DNA of 64,000 nt from Malania oleifera (GCF_029873635.1 NC_080419.1:78972931-79036930), one strand, 5' to 3'; counted from the stretch's first letter, positions 22,593-33,875 are shown. Numbers and translations: made by a program. The notes: generated from the letters alone by a model not told the origin.

Positions 22593-22967
22593 GTCCTTTA
22601 GGTAATCGGAACTAGCGTCCTGGTGTAAGGAGCATAGTGGCCGATGTACCATGTTTAGCGCTAGGTAAATGCTAGGAATTTAATTTTGGTGGGTTACCAA
22701 TTTGGGATGTGTTGGGCACCCATTTGTACGTTTTGATAGAGCATTGTGTCTGCTCTTGTATAGACTCTGGTATGGTACTGCATACGTATGTATGGTTTTT
22801 CCGCTACGTAGATGATTGTGTTTGGATGTGTTTAGGGCGCCTGGAGACCCCACGTGGCCGAACCCTCATCCTTTGTGCTGTATCTGTGATTATTTGTATG
22901 ATACAGGGACAGGTTAGGTTACATTTTCACCCCTCGGTCCCATTTCGGGGTTCGGGGTGTGACAGTT

Positions 22968-22979
22968 TGGTATCAGAGC
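22968..22979 (+). other. Primer-binding site, initiator tRNA-Met, element B
   Basis: TGGTATCAGAGC, three bases after the LTR end at 22964. Confidence 0.9.
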
Positions 22980-23060
22980 TAACCAGGTTACTAGATCTTG
23001 TAGACTTGGTTAGGCTTAGTTATGATTACATACCAGAGTATAGGATGTGGATATGGGTAG

Positions 23061-24717
23061 TGTAGCGACCTCAATTTTATTAACATAAAATGTAACATAA
23101 TAATTGGAAAAGTCAACCCGAACCCGTGGGTAACGAGGACACCTGTCAATCATAGCGGAAACCTAAGCAGCATTAAAATAAAATCTCAATCATTCAACCA
23201 TGAAACATAATACCAGAGTTATTTACATTCCCCAAAATAATGTACTTATTTACAATTTTCCAAAAAGTCAAAATAAAACTAGGATCGTACAACAAAAATC
23301 TCCTGATCCTAGTTCAACACTTACCCTTCTAGTAGGGAAGCTAAACCCACTTAACGGCGGCCCTGACCCTCCGGTCCCTCTGGGTTTTCTGAAAATCATT
23401 TAATATTCGGGGGTGAGACACTTCTCAATAAGGGAAAATAAACTAAATACAGTTGTGTGCCAACATGAATATTTAATACAACTATACATAAACAGTACAT
23501 TTCATATTTTTGTAAACGTTCATCAAATCATACTAAATAATAGCATGCTTTCATATCTTCTAATAAATCATATCGTATATGAAACATTTGTTATACAAAT
23601 AATACTGAAAATGTACCCAGGATGAATTTCTAGTTAATGTCATGTATTACCCCCCATGACGGGTTATGCAGTTCGAATGCGGGTCCCGACAATGGCTGGC
23701 CGACCACTGCCAAATCAAATATGTCTGTAAGTACGATGGGCCCGCCACACCCTGGTCCACTCTGCCAGGTGGATGTCCACACTCTACTGAAAGCCACATC
23801 GACTATCCATCTCCCATCCCCTCGTGAGATGGTTAGCACTAATATGAACGTAGATATCTAATCTACATATAGCTACGGTACCGAGCCCCTGAACTCAACT
23901 AAAACTAACATCCTGGTTGTGATAACATATAATACATGATCATATATAACATCATTACGGCCTCGTGCCGAAAATATAGTAATTACAGCCTCGTGCCAAA
24001 TATAGCATAATTACGGCCTCGTGCCGAACATAACATATATACATGGTCTTGTGCCAGAATTGTTTCAGGTATATACATTCTGAAAATAAATCATTTATCA
24101 TATATTCATCAAAAATCATCACAACATAACTTGTCTTTCCATGATACCTGAATACATGCTTTGCTCGTAAAATATTTCATATCATAATACAATTCTCATA
24201 AAATAATATCCATGCCACATATGTGCTGTTAAAAGTCATACTTCATATTCTAAAATTGTGATTTTCTAGCATCTCATACATACATATACATTTTAATCAT
24301 CATAGCAGTATTTTCTCAATCATACATTTCATTCGTAATAAACAAATATAACATATGCTTTTCTGAAAATAGATTTACTCATAATTAATAATAATTTGCA
24401 TGGAAAAATAACTGCTTTAGTTTATTCCCTTACTTGGTTACTGAGAAAGCCCCTAAAATATCCTAGCCTGACCTCCGTAGGATTTCCTGATCAATACCCT
24501 AAAACTGAAAATTCTCAGCATTAAACCTTAGTATTTTCATGCGTACATCATTTCTTATAACTATTACAAGACCAAATTCGACTTAAAAAGCCTTACCTCA
24601 ACTTAGGGATGATTTCCAACTTCGTTTTCCCAACGATCCACTCCGACAACCTCATAGAGAACTTCTCCAAGAGCGTCGTGGTGACTTTGGATTGTCGATC
24701 CGACGTATATTTGGCCC

Positions 24718-24763
<46 letters not shown>

Positions 24764-24801
24764 CGAAGATTGCTTAAGAATGAAGATAAAAATCGAATTT
24801 T

Positions 24802-24837
<36 letters not shown>

Positions 24838-25110
24838 CCAGATTCGTCGATGAGACACGTCACCTCGTCGACGACTCTTTCATTAAATTTGTCGACGAGA
24901 CCCTGTATTCGTCGACAAAATTCAGAGCAGCCCAAAACCCCCCCTCGGTATTTTCTCATTGACGAATCCCTGTATTCGTTGATGAATTTTCTTCTGCACT
25001 CGTCGACGAACCCCTGTATTTGTTGACGAAGTCTACGGCCTCCTTCTGTTTTCGTTTTTATTTCTCTCCCTCTTAATTATTCAAATTCCATTTTTATTCG
25101 GGTTGTCACA
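23061..25110 (-). mobile_element. Solo LTR, family E (E', 2050 bp) inside element B
   Basis: Starts TGTAGCGACC and ends CGGGTTGTCACA. Flanks GGTAG (23056-23060) and AGTAG (25111-25115) match at 4 of 5 bases. Interrupts the leader of element B between PBS and gag. Homologous to the LTR at 8224-10260. It holds palindromes (24843-25030), (GA)n at about 24724-24761, (TA)n at about 24803-24832, a donor-like GAGGTAAGG (near 24596-24588) and a stem-loop motif (23433-23410). Confidence 0.9.
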
Positions 25111-25343
25111 AGTAGAGTTGGTTGAGGGTTGTTCAGTTGCTAGATCAGAATTTGTTGACAATATTTCATATTTTTCCTGGGATGACGATTCTAATAAAAG
25201 CAGGGCAGATCATTGATGACTTTCGTGTCAGTGTGATAGGATAGACCTGGACCTGGCAGGGAGTAGTTAACACGATTTTTGTAGATCATTATGTTAACTA
25301 TATGTGTTGTAGGGACACTGATAGATTCCTATTGTGTTGCAGA

Positions 25344-26250
25344 ATGGAGCCCAAGGATAATAACCTGGGAAGTGGCTCTAAGGAGACTGTGAGTGATGAG
25401 TCTCCTTCCGTGCCTCGAGGTTTGACGAGGCAGGTATTACGGGAGATCGGGCAGAGTGTGAGGAGACGCGAACGCTCTCCTACTGCTGCGGGGTGCACCA
25501 TTGAGAGGTTCACACGCATGCGTCCTCCAACATTCTCTGGAGGACCTGACTCGACGACAGCAAAGGACTGGATGGAGAAGACTGAGAGGATCTTAGAGGT
25601 CCTGCACTGCACAAATAGGCAGCGAGTTCTTTATGCCACCTTCCAGCTGTCTAGGGAGGCGGGTCGATGGTGGACTGCGGTAAGTCTATTGGAGAAGCAG
25701 AGAGCCGGTCCTGAGGAGATGACGTGGAGCCGATTCAAGGAGGTGTTCTTTGACTGATACTTCCTGAATTCAATACATGATGCGAAGGCAGATGAGTTTT
25801 TTGCTCTGACGCAGGGGAGTTTGACGGTGCAGGGGTATACGGCTCGGTACATAGAGCTGTCTCGCTTTGCACCATGTATGATCTCGAGCGAGTATGAGAA
25901 GACTCGGAGGTTCAAGAAGGGTTTGAGGAAGGATATCCGCAGACTAGTGGGTATGCTTCAGATCCGTGAGTTCTCGGTATTGGTGGATAAAGCCACAGTG
26001 ATTGAGACCGGTATTCGAGAGGACGACGTGGATCAGGAATCGAGGAAGAGGACAGTATCTTCTGGTTCTCAGACAAGATCTCGTCAGGGATCATGAAAGA
26101 AGAGGAGCAAGGGCTCGAATTATCATCAGAATACTAAGCGCCAAAATTCTCAAATGAGTCAGACTAGTGGTCATTGTACCAGATGTCACAGGTGGCATTA
26201 GGGTGAGTGCTGGTCATTTGGGGGTAACTGCAACAATTGTGGTCGGCCAG
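25344..26250 (+). pseudogene. Gag of element B (broken by stops)
   Basis: The ATG at 25344 starts a frame with a charged head and then TIERFTRMRPPTFSGGPDSTTAKDW and RVLYATFQLSREAGRWW, the capsid domain of Del/Tekay gag. A TGA at 25755-25757 stands where the family has Arg (FFDRYF). The same frame resumes with YTARYIELSRFAP and a Lys/Arg-rich stretch, then stops again at 26094. Two CCHC zinc knuckles follow: CTRCHRWH with a stop inside, and CNNCGRPGHMSRDY, where the last Cys reads Tyr. All pieces are in one frame, so only point mutations separate them. The product would package element RNA in the cytoplasm. An in-frame upstream ATG exists at 25302, but 25344 aligns with the other gag starts. 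Confidence 0.87.
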
Positions 26251-26255
26251 GCCAC

Positions 26256-27797
26256 ATGTCTCGGGATTATCGTGCACCGAGGCAAGACGTTCCTGTAGTT
26301 AGTGGGGACCGAGGGAGCAATCAGATATCTCAGGGAACCATTCAAATGAATACAGCTCCGACCAGAGTATACTCTCTTACTCCAGCAGACGATAAGCATG
26401 CAGGTAACGTGGTGACAGGTACCTTGTTATTGCTTTCGAATAAAGCTTCTGTTTTGTTTTATTCGGGTGCAACCCATTCCTTTGTATCTGTGAATTTTGT
26501 GGGACGGTGTGGGGTTGAGACCCAAGACATGAATGAGGTGTTATCTATTACTACACCACCTGGGAGTGTATCTTTCTGTAGGAATATGTTGGTAAACTGC
26601 CCAGTGGAAATTTAGGAGAAGCTGCTACCGGCGAATCTTATGGTATACGACATGTCGGGGTTCGATATCATTGTGGGGATGGATTGGTTGTTCTCCAGTT
26701 ATGTTGTGATCGATTGTCGTCGGAAAGTGGTAGTTTTCAGACCTCCAGGGGAGCAGGAGTACGAATTCGTGGGATCGTGTGTGCGTTCAGCGGCACAGAT
26801 TTTGTCGGCTCTATATGCGAGGAGGTTACTCTTGGACGAATGTCAGGGGTACCTAGCTTATATGAAGGAACCGCCACGAGATGAGTTGAGACTCGAGGAT
26901 ATTCAGGTAGTCAGCGAGTTTCCGGATGTGTTTCCAAATGATTTACCCGATTTACCTTCGGATCGTGAGGTGGAGTTTGCGATAGAATTGCTACCCGGTA
27001 AGGCACCGATTTCTAAAGCTCCGTACCGAATGGCTCCAGTAGAACTTCGGGAGTTGAAGGAGCAGTTATAGGAATTACTAGATAGGGGATTCATTCGACC
27101 TAGTGTTTCGCCATGGGGAGCTGCAGTATTGTTTGTGAATAAGAAGGACGGGTCGATGCAGATGTGCATTGATTACCGTGATATTAACAAGATAACTGTG
27201 AAAAATCGTTATCCTTTACCTTGTATAGATGATCTCTTTGACCAGTTGTAGGGGACGCGGGTCTTTTCGAAGATCGACTTGCAGTCAGGATATCATCAGG
27301 TGAGGGTCAAATTAGAGGATGTAGCAAAGACTGCTTTTCGAACCATATATGGCCACTATGAGTTCTTAGTCATGCCTTTTGGGTTGACGAATGCTCCGGC
27401 GGTGTTCATGGATCTGATGAATAGGGTGTTCCATAAGTACCTAGATCGATTCGTAGTGGTATTCATTGATGACATTCTGGTATACTCGAGGAGTACGGAA
27501 GAGCATGTGGAACATTTGAGGTTAGTGTTACAGATTCTATGGGAGAAGAAGTTGTATGCTAAGTTGAAGAAGTGTGAATTCTGGTTGAGTCAGATTGCAT
27601 TCTTAGGTCGTGTGGTTACTGGGGATAGTATATCAATTGATCGTACCAAGATTGAAGTTATGGTCAACTGGGTAAGGCCGAAGAATGTGCAGAAGGTTTG
27701 GAGTTTTCTAGGACTAGCGGGTTACTATCATCGGTTCATAGAGGGTTTCTCTAAACTGTCTAGACCTTTGACACGATTGACCAGGAAGGGAGTCTAG
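26256..27797 (+). pseudogene. Protease and reverse transcriptase part of pol, element B
   Basis: Same frame as gag. Protease: VLFYSGATHSFVSVNFV, where the catalytic Asp of the usual DSG/DTG reads Tyr (TAT). A stop at 26613 precedes the next piece, MSGFDIIVGMDWL. RT: PYRMAPVELRELKEQL, stop at 27069, [28 protein letters not shown], stop at 27249, then an open stretch 27279-27797 with [26 protein letters not shown] and [10 protein letters not shown], the catalytic motif with both Asp residues intact, and [16 protein letters not shown]. The stops are single-base changes from Gln or Glu codons (TAG, TAG) in otherwise well conserved text, so decay is recent relative to element A. Reads continuously with RNase H downstream. 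Confidence 0.9.
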
Positions 27798-28731
27798 TTC
27801 GAGTGGACCAGTGATTACGAGCAGTGCTTTCAGAAGTTGAAGCACCGGCTGGTTACTACTCCAGTGTTGACCATTCCTACAGGGGATGGTGGATTTGTGA
27901 TTTATAGTGACGCGTCTCTAAAAGGTCTAGTATGTGTGCTTATGCAGCAGGATAAGGTAGTGGCGTATGCCTCTCGGTAATTGAAAGAGTATGAGAAGAA
28001 TTACCCCACGCATGATCTGGAATTGGCGAAAGGCATTGAAAAAGTATGAGAAGAATTACCCTACGCATGATCTGGAATTGGCTGCTATGGTATATGCGCT
28101 GAAGATCTAGCGACATTATCTGTACGGGGTGTAGTGTGAGATCTTCACTGACCATAAGAGCCTCAGGTATTTCTTCACACAGAAGGAGTTGAACATGAGG
28201 CAGAGGTGTTGGCTAGAGTTGATTAAGGACTACGATTGCACAATCAGTTATCACCCGGGGAAGGCTAATGTGGTGGCTGATGCGTTGAGTTGGAAGTCAG
28301 AGCCTATGGCTATATCTGCAGTTGTAACTCAGTGTCACATCAGGCGGGATTTGGAAAGCTCAGGTATAGTGTTGGTGTCTAGTGATCATCAAACTTATCT
28401 TGCGGGTTTGGTGATCCAACCGACCTTGCTTGAGCATATAAAAGCCGCACAGGCTAGTGATGCAGAGTTGATAGAGGTTGTGGAAAAGGTACAGATGGAA
28501 CTGGCTACAGAGTTTAACATCTCTGAGGGAGGTATGCTGAGGTTTGGGACTAGACTTTGTGTTTTGAATGATGATGAGATCCGAAGGACGATTCTAGAGG
28601 AGGCGCATTGTTCTATGTATGTGGTACATCTTGGTAGTACAAAGATGTATCAGAACTTGCGCGAGACCTTCTGGTGGTCTGGTATGAAGAGGCAAATTGC
28701 TCAGTTTGTGGAACAGTGTCTAACGTGTTAG
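27798..28731 (+). pseudogene. RNase H and integrase zinc region, element B, with 55-bp duplication
   Basis: After a stop at 27795 the frame continues with SDYEQCFQKLK and YSDASLKGLVCVLMQQ (RNase H, with its Asp). A 55-base tandem duplication then shifts the frame: the text starting ATGAGAAGAATTACC at 27991 recurs at 28046. From 28189 the next frame reads [18 protein letters not shown] and [13 protein letters not shown], the end of RNase H, then [20 protein letters not shown] and CLTC, the HHCC zinc-binding head of integrase. A stop at 28729 cuts it from the core. Element A has lost this whole RNase H segment. Confidence 0.87.
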
Positions 28732-29841
28732 CAGGTGAAAGCTGAACATCAAAGACCGGCGGGGCCGTTGCAGCCTTTGCCTATTCCGGTATGGAAATGG
28801 GAGCATATTTCTATGGATTTTGTGACCGGTTTGCCACCAGCACTTCACAGGTAGAATGTTATTTGGGTGATCGTGGATAAATTGATGAAATCTGCCCATT
28901 TCATACCGATGAAGGTTAGCTATCCTTTGAGTAGACTAGCAGATTTGTATGTGCATGAGATTGTGAGAATGCACGGAGTACCGGTGTCTATAGTAACGGA
29001 TTGGGATCCAAGGTTTACTTCTCAATTCTGGATGAGCTTGTAGGAGGCAATAGGGACGAAACTTACTTTCAGTACAGCGTTCCACCCCCAGACTGATGGA
29101 CAGTTGGAGAGGACGATACAAATATTGGAAGATATGTTGCGAGCGTGTGTGTTAGACTTTGGTGGTAGCTGGATACGGGTTATGCCACTTGTAGAGTTCG
29201 CTTATAATAACAGTTTTCAGTCTAGTATAGGGATGACACCGTTCGAGGCTTTGTATGGTCAGAGGTGTCAGTCGCCTTTGTGTTGGGATGAGGTTGGTGA
29301 ATGTCAGGTGTTAGGACCTGAACTCATACAGCAGGCATCTGAGAATGTGGGTTTGATCCGGGAGAGGATTAAATCAGCTCAGAGTCGGCAGAAGAGTTAT
29401 GCAGATGTTCGCCGCCGTGATTTAGAGTTCGAAGTGGGAGGTAAGGTATTTCTGCGTATTGCTCCAATGAAAGGGGTGGTGAGATTTGGGAGGAAGGGCA
29501 AGTTGAGCCTGAGGTATATCGGACCATTCAAGGTACTTAAGCGAGTGGGTCTGGTAGCCTACAGGATTGCATTACCTCCAACACTTTCAAAGGTCCACGA
29601 TGTGTTTCATGTATCCATGTTGAGGAGGTATGTGTTGGATCCTTCACATGTTATTAGTTATGATGAGTTGGATATTGGGGATGCTTTACCATATGAGGAG
29701 ATACCTGTTCAGGTTTTGGACCGTAAAGTTCAGAAGCTTCGTACCAAAGAGATACCGTTAGTGAAGGTATTGTGGCGAAACCACGAGGTTGAGGAGGCTT
29801 CTTGGGAACTGGAAACCGAAATACGCCAGAAGTATCCATAG
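28732..29841 (+). pseudogene. Integrase core and chromodomain, element B
   Basis: Same frame as 28189-28731. [15 protein letters not shown] carries the first catalytic Asp, VTDWDPRFTSQFW the second, and [13 protein letters not shown] the Glu. Stops interrupt at about 28852 and 29041. The open part 29104-29841 runs through [20 protein letters not shown], the GPF-like FRIAPMKG region and a chromodomain-like tail [19 protein letters not shown] before the final stop. Unlike element A, the DDE residues are unmodified here. The chromodomain is the feature that assigns the element to chromoviruses of Del/Tekay type. Confidence 0.9.
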
Positions 29842-30100
29842 TTGTTTTGAGCACTTGTACATGATCCTACTACAGGGTGGGATAAGTGGTTAGTCATCCG
29901 GAGTGTGTGTGTATTGTGAACTCCTGAGACCGTTGTATATGTAACTATCATATTCTTCCGCCATAAGTGAGGGTATGTATGTGTATGTGTGATGGGACTG
30001 CGCTATAGTAGTCGCCAGTTTCTTGTTAGTAGTTCGTATATGAGTATTTAGGGTATGACTTTGTGAATGAGAGGTGACAAATTTTGAGGAAGAAATTTTT

Positions 30101-30115
30101 GTAAGGAAGGGAGAT
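30101..30115 (+). other. Polypurine tract of element B
   Basis: GTAAGGAAGGGAGAT directly before the 3' LTR start at 30116, the second-strand priming site. Confidence 0.85.
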
Positions 30116-30468
30116 TGTAAGAACCCGAACCGTGATAATTAGGTAAAATAAATAAGAGAGGGGTAAAATTGGTATTTGAACAAGCTTCGTCGATGAAGCC
30201 AAAGTTCGTCAACGAAGACCATGCATTTCTCGTTGACGAAATTCAGGGTCTCGTCGACGAGGAGAAGCCGAGGAGTCTTAGAAAAATCAAAGATCCCAGA
30301 TTCGTCGACGTGGCCACCGATTCGTCGACGAAGTCAGTGAAAGATTCATCAACGAGAACACCATTTCGTCAACAAATTGGGCCAGGTCAAAGGGCTATAA
30401 ATAGGATTTTTCATTTCTTCCAAATTAAGAAAACTCAACCTTATCTCTCTCTCGCTCTAAACCTCTCC

Positions 30469-30516
<48 letters not shown>

Positions 30517-32023
30517 GATTTCTTCGCCAATCGTTGATGGAATCGGAAATCTGAAGTTACCATGAGGATTGTGGAAGGATTCTTTACAATTTTTACGGAT
30601 CGGAATCTTGTTTCAAAGATTTTCGGGTTTTGACAAAAAAATTGAGGTAAGGCTCGGTTTTCAATTCTGATCCGGTAACTTTGTAGGTAACTATTTTGTG
30701 AGTATATTCTGTACTGTAATTTGTAGGTTTTGGAGCTCGATTTGCTATTTAGGGGCCCTGGAGTTCGGGATTGCTATTCGGGGAAAAGGTAAGGGGAACT
30801 ATGTTTATATTGGTTATTTTTGAAATCGGACTCGGTGGAATTGTGGTCCACGGTCTTGTGTGTGTTTTGGCTACTCATTTGGGGGAATCTAACGGAGAAA
30901 ACTATGGGTTTTTCATTATTACATTTTTGGGAAAAGGGGGCGACGAGCTGCATTCCAGGTTTTGTTGAAAATCGTGGGTATATGTTGATTTATACTATAA
31001 TATTGAGATGGTCGTGCCTTGACTTATTTAAACTGTATTTGTTTGAAAAATCATGATTTAGATTACCAAATAGGTGTGGTTTGTTTGGTTATATGAGCAT
31101 GCATGTGTGTGTGATATGTTGAAATGCTAGTAGGAACGTGGTTCCGAAATTGTTCCAGGTACTGAGAGTGTCCGGCTCTATATCCAAGGGCGTGTGTTTA
31201 TCGCCTGCCATGTAGGCAAGAGTGTCCGGATCTATATCTGAGGGCGTGTATTTTACCGCCTGCCATGTGGGCAAGAGTGTCCGGCTCTATATCCGAGGGC
31301 GTCAGCCTATTCCGGCAGATCAGGTCGAAGGTTGTGGATCCACCAGTTATGCGCCAGTACGATGCCATGGAAGTCGAGGACTAGCCATGTGCCGGTGGCG
31401 CCATGCTTTGCGGGTTGGCTACGGGCCAACGCCAGATTGTCACCGACTGGCTTCGAGCCGATGGGTGTGACGACATCGGGTTTGTTGATCATGTGTGTGT
31501 GTGCATGTATGCATTGTGTAAACTAGTACTGGACTGCATTTAATAGCATGTATGTTGTATCATGATAACACTCAAATGTCACACACTGATATAACATGTG
31601 TTCTTTCTTACTGAGAGGTGTTTCACCCCTACTGTACGTACATTTTTATAGGTCCTTCGGGTAACCGGAACTAGCGTCCTGGTGTAGGGAGCGTAGTGGC
31701 TGGTGTACCGCGTTTAGCGCTAGGTAAGTGCTAGGACTGTAATTTTGGTGGGTTGCCAATTTGGGATGTGTTGGGCACCCGTTTGTACGTTTTGATAGAG
31801 CATTGTGTCTACTCTTGTATAGACTCTAGTATGGTACTGCATATGTATGTATGGTTTTTACGCTGCGTAGATGATTGTGTTTGGATGTGTTTAGGGCACC
31901 TAGGAACCCCACGGGATTGGACCCTCATCCTTTGTATTGTATCTGTGGTGATTTGTATGATACAGGGATATGTTAGGTTACATTTTCACCCTTTGGTCCC
32001 ATATCGGGGTTCGAGGTGTGACA
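30116..32023 (+). repeat. 3' LTR of element B (1908 bp)
   Basis: Starts TGTAAGAACCCGAACCGTG and ends GAGGTGTGACA, followed by the TSD AAGTG. Differs from the 5' LTR by scattered substitutions and a (CT)n expansion at about 30470-30515. The candidate intron signals are preserved (GT at 30647, AG at 31650-31651), as are the tandem units (31157-31310) and stem-loop motif (31607-31630). Confidence 0.95.
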
Positions 32024-32674
32024 AAGTGAGTTTCCTTTTGAATATAAGATATCTTGAATAATAAAACACATTTGAAAACTTATTTCGATATCCTATAAAC
32101 TAAGTATGCCCTTTATAAAAGTATTCTTGACTTTCTTGAGTCTTTTGAACATAAAGCTAGTTTTGACAAAATCAGGACTAAGTATGAAAAAGATTATAAA
32201 ACCAAGATATTGAAAATTTGTCCCTTTGGAAAACATATTTGAGTTTAGGATTCGTTTGACAAATTCTTTGATTTAACTTTGAAAACTATGTATGTTGAGT
32301 TTGACTTTGTGAAATCTTATAAACTCATGTGTCTTAGTATGCCTACATTTTGCTCAACTCTTACTCAAAAATCATGCATGAAACAAAATCGCAATAGTTA
32401 CGAAACATACTATCTCAAACACTCCCCAATAACATAAAAACTACATTAAACTTCCTTTGATCGTGCTTGGGTCCTTTCCGAGTACGTGTCCTTTTGATCT
32501 TTCATACTCGACGTCAACTCGGTCCAATATTCGCCTTTGATCTAGTACTTCATGAATTCGTCACTGGAACCTGTACTAAACATTATCTGAAAAGATGGAA
32601 TACATTAGGAATAACATATATGTTAATATCATCAAAACATATAGACCATGATAGTATAGCCACCAAGGCTAACA

Positions 32675-33256
32675 TAATCAATCAAATTAGAAAATATATA
32701 TCAATCAATATTTATTATTGATTTTTTAACAGCTTATTCTTCTATCTGTGTCATATTCCTCTCAAAAAGTTTCAATTTATAGGTTTGGGAGCGTTGATCA
32801 GCTAAATCAATATTTAAATTCGATCAATCAATTCAAAAAATAAAATGGATCAATCAAATTAAGAAACAGATCAATTAATATTTATTACTGATTTCCTAAT
32901 TGTTTATTCTTCCTTGTGTGTCATATCCCTCTAAAAAATCTTCCATTTATAAGTTTGGGAGTATTGATCAGCATAAATCAACATATAAACTTGATAAATC
33001 AAATTAAAAAAAAAAAAATAGATCAATAAAATAATAAAAAAAGTTAATCAATTTTTATTGCTAATTTCCTAATAATTTCCTTTGTGTGCGAATATGCAGG
33101 TGCCAGCATGAAATTAGAGAATTTGAATTTTTAAATTTTTTTTTATATATATATTTTCAATGTAAAAGTTTATTTCCCTATATTTTTTCCATTTTATGCG
33201 ATAATTTTTTTGTCTAATTTTGTTATATAAGTTTAAGATAAAATGAGGTGTCTACA
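32675..33256. mobile_element. LTR F1, fragment 5 of 5, with tandem repeat
   Basis: About 2.5 units of a repeat with a period of about 172 bases, starting at 32678, 32849 and 33022 with ATCAATCAAATTA and containing TCAATTTATAGGTTTGGGAG. Then CAGGTGCCAGCATGAA (compare 41325 in F2) and AAAATGAGGTGTCTACA, the LTR end at 33256, matching AAAATGAGATGTCTACA at 41469-41485. The left end of F1 is outside the window. Confidence 0.72.
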
Positions 33257-33844
33257 AAAATAAATTTTCCGTGATGATGAATAGATTTTTCTTATAATAA
33301 AAACCATTAAAGATAATATTTTTTATAAAAAAAATTTGAAAAAGGATAACTCCTTAAAAAGTAATAAAATAATTTTTTACTTTTTTAGGTCCACTTTGAC
33401 TTGAAATTTCTACTCAGATGTTCTACGTATAATAAACATACTCGTGAGGAACGTGGGAGGCGCCAGGAGACATTTGATTCCATATTTTTATATTTCTTAA
33501 CCATTAAGTTTTTATTTTTTTATTCGCTGGCTTTTGGTTTCCTTTGTCTTTTGCTAGCTGTGGATGTGCGTCGGGCGTTGAATCTCTAGATATGCTAATT
33601 ATGGTATTGTATTAAATATATTTATGCTAATATACAAACATATTGTTTATTATTTTAAAATAGAATAATTGCATTCCTTAGCCACATCAGTCACAAAATG
33701 CATCAAAAAGAATGTGAATATGCTTTTCTTAGTCATTAAGTCTTCATCGCACTGGTTCGAGTTTGAAAACGAAAACATATAGTAGACCAACAAACGATCA
33801 ACTTCCTTAGTTGTCCCTTAAATATCGTATTTATATTTACTGTA

Positions 33845-33875
<31 letters not shown>

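Larger units (their letters stand above)
21075..22964 (+). repeat. 5' LTR of element B (family B, 1890 bp)
   Basis: Starts TGTAAGAACCTGAACCGTG and ends GGGTGTGACA. Order of features: palindrome block (21145-21335), TATA box (CTATAAATAG, 21354-21363), CT-rich leader, donor-like GAGGTAAG (GT at 21580), three tandem units of about 62 bp with GTGTCCGGCTCTATATC (22089-22240), stem-loop motif (22547-22570), ACATTTTTACAGGTCC (22581-22596). Confidence 0.95.
21075..32023 (+). mobile_element. Complete Ty3/gypsy retrotransposon B (Del/Tekay-type), perfect TSD
   Basis: LTRs 21075-22964 and 30116-32023, PBS, gag, full-order pol and PPT, flanked by AAGTG at 21070-21074 and AAGTG at 32024-32028. It is plus-stranded and inserted in copia LTR H. 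A solo LTR E' (23061-25110) sits in its leader. Without E' the element would be about 8.9 kb. The coding region has several in-frame stops, a 55-base duplication and at least one lost catalytic residue, so it cannot move on its own. Confidence 0.95.
19962..32674 (-). mobile_element. Solo LTR, Sirevirus-type copia family H, split by element B
   Basis: Left part 19962-21074 starts TGTTAAGTGTCCC, followed by a G-run with GTGAA and a TAACGTGGTTTGGCACCAAGC block typical of Sirevirus LTRs in this orientation. The right part 32024-32674 ends ATCATCAAAACATATAG...CCAAGGCTAACA, the counterpart of GTTATCATCAAAACAGG...GGTCAACA at 57261-57302. The net LTR is about 1.76 kb. Flanks are GAATC (19957-19961) and TAATC (32675-32679), a 4 of 5 match, and both flanks are F1. 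No internal copia genes, so it is a solo LTR. Confidence 0.85.
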
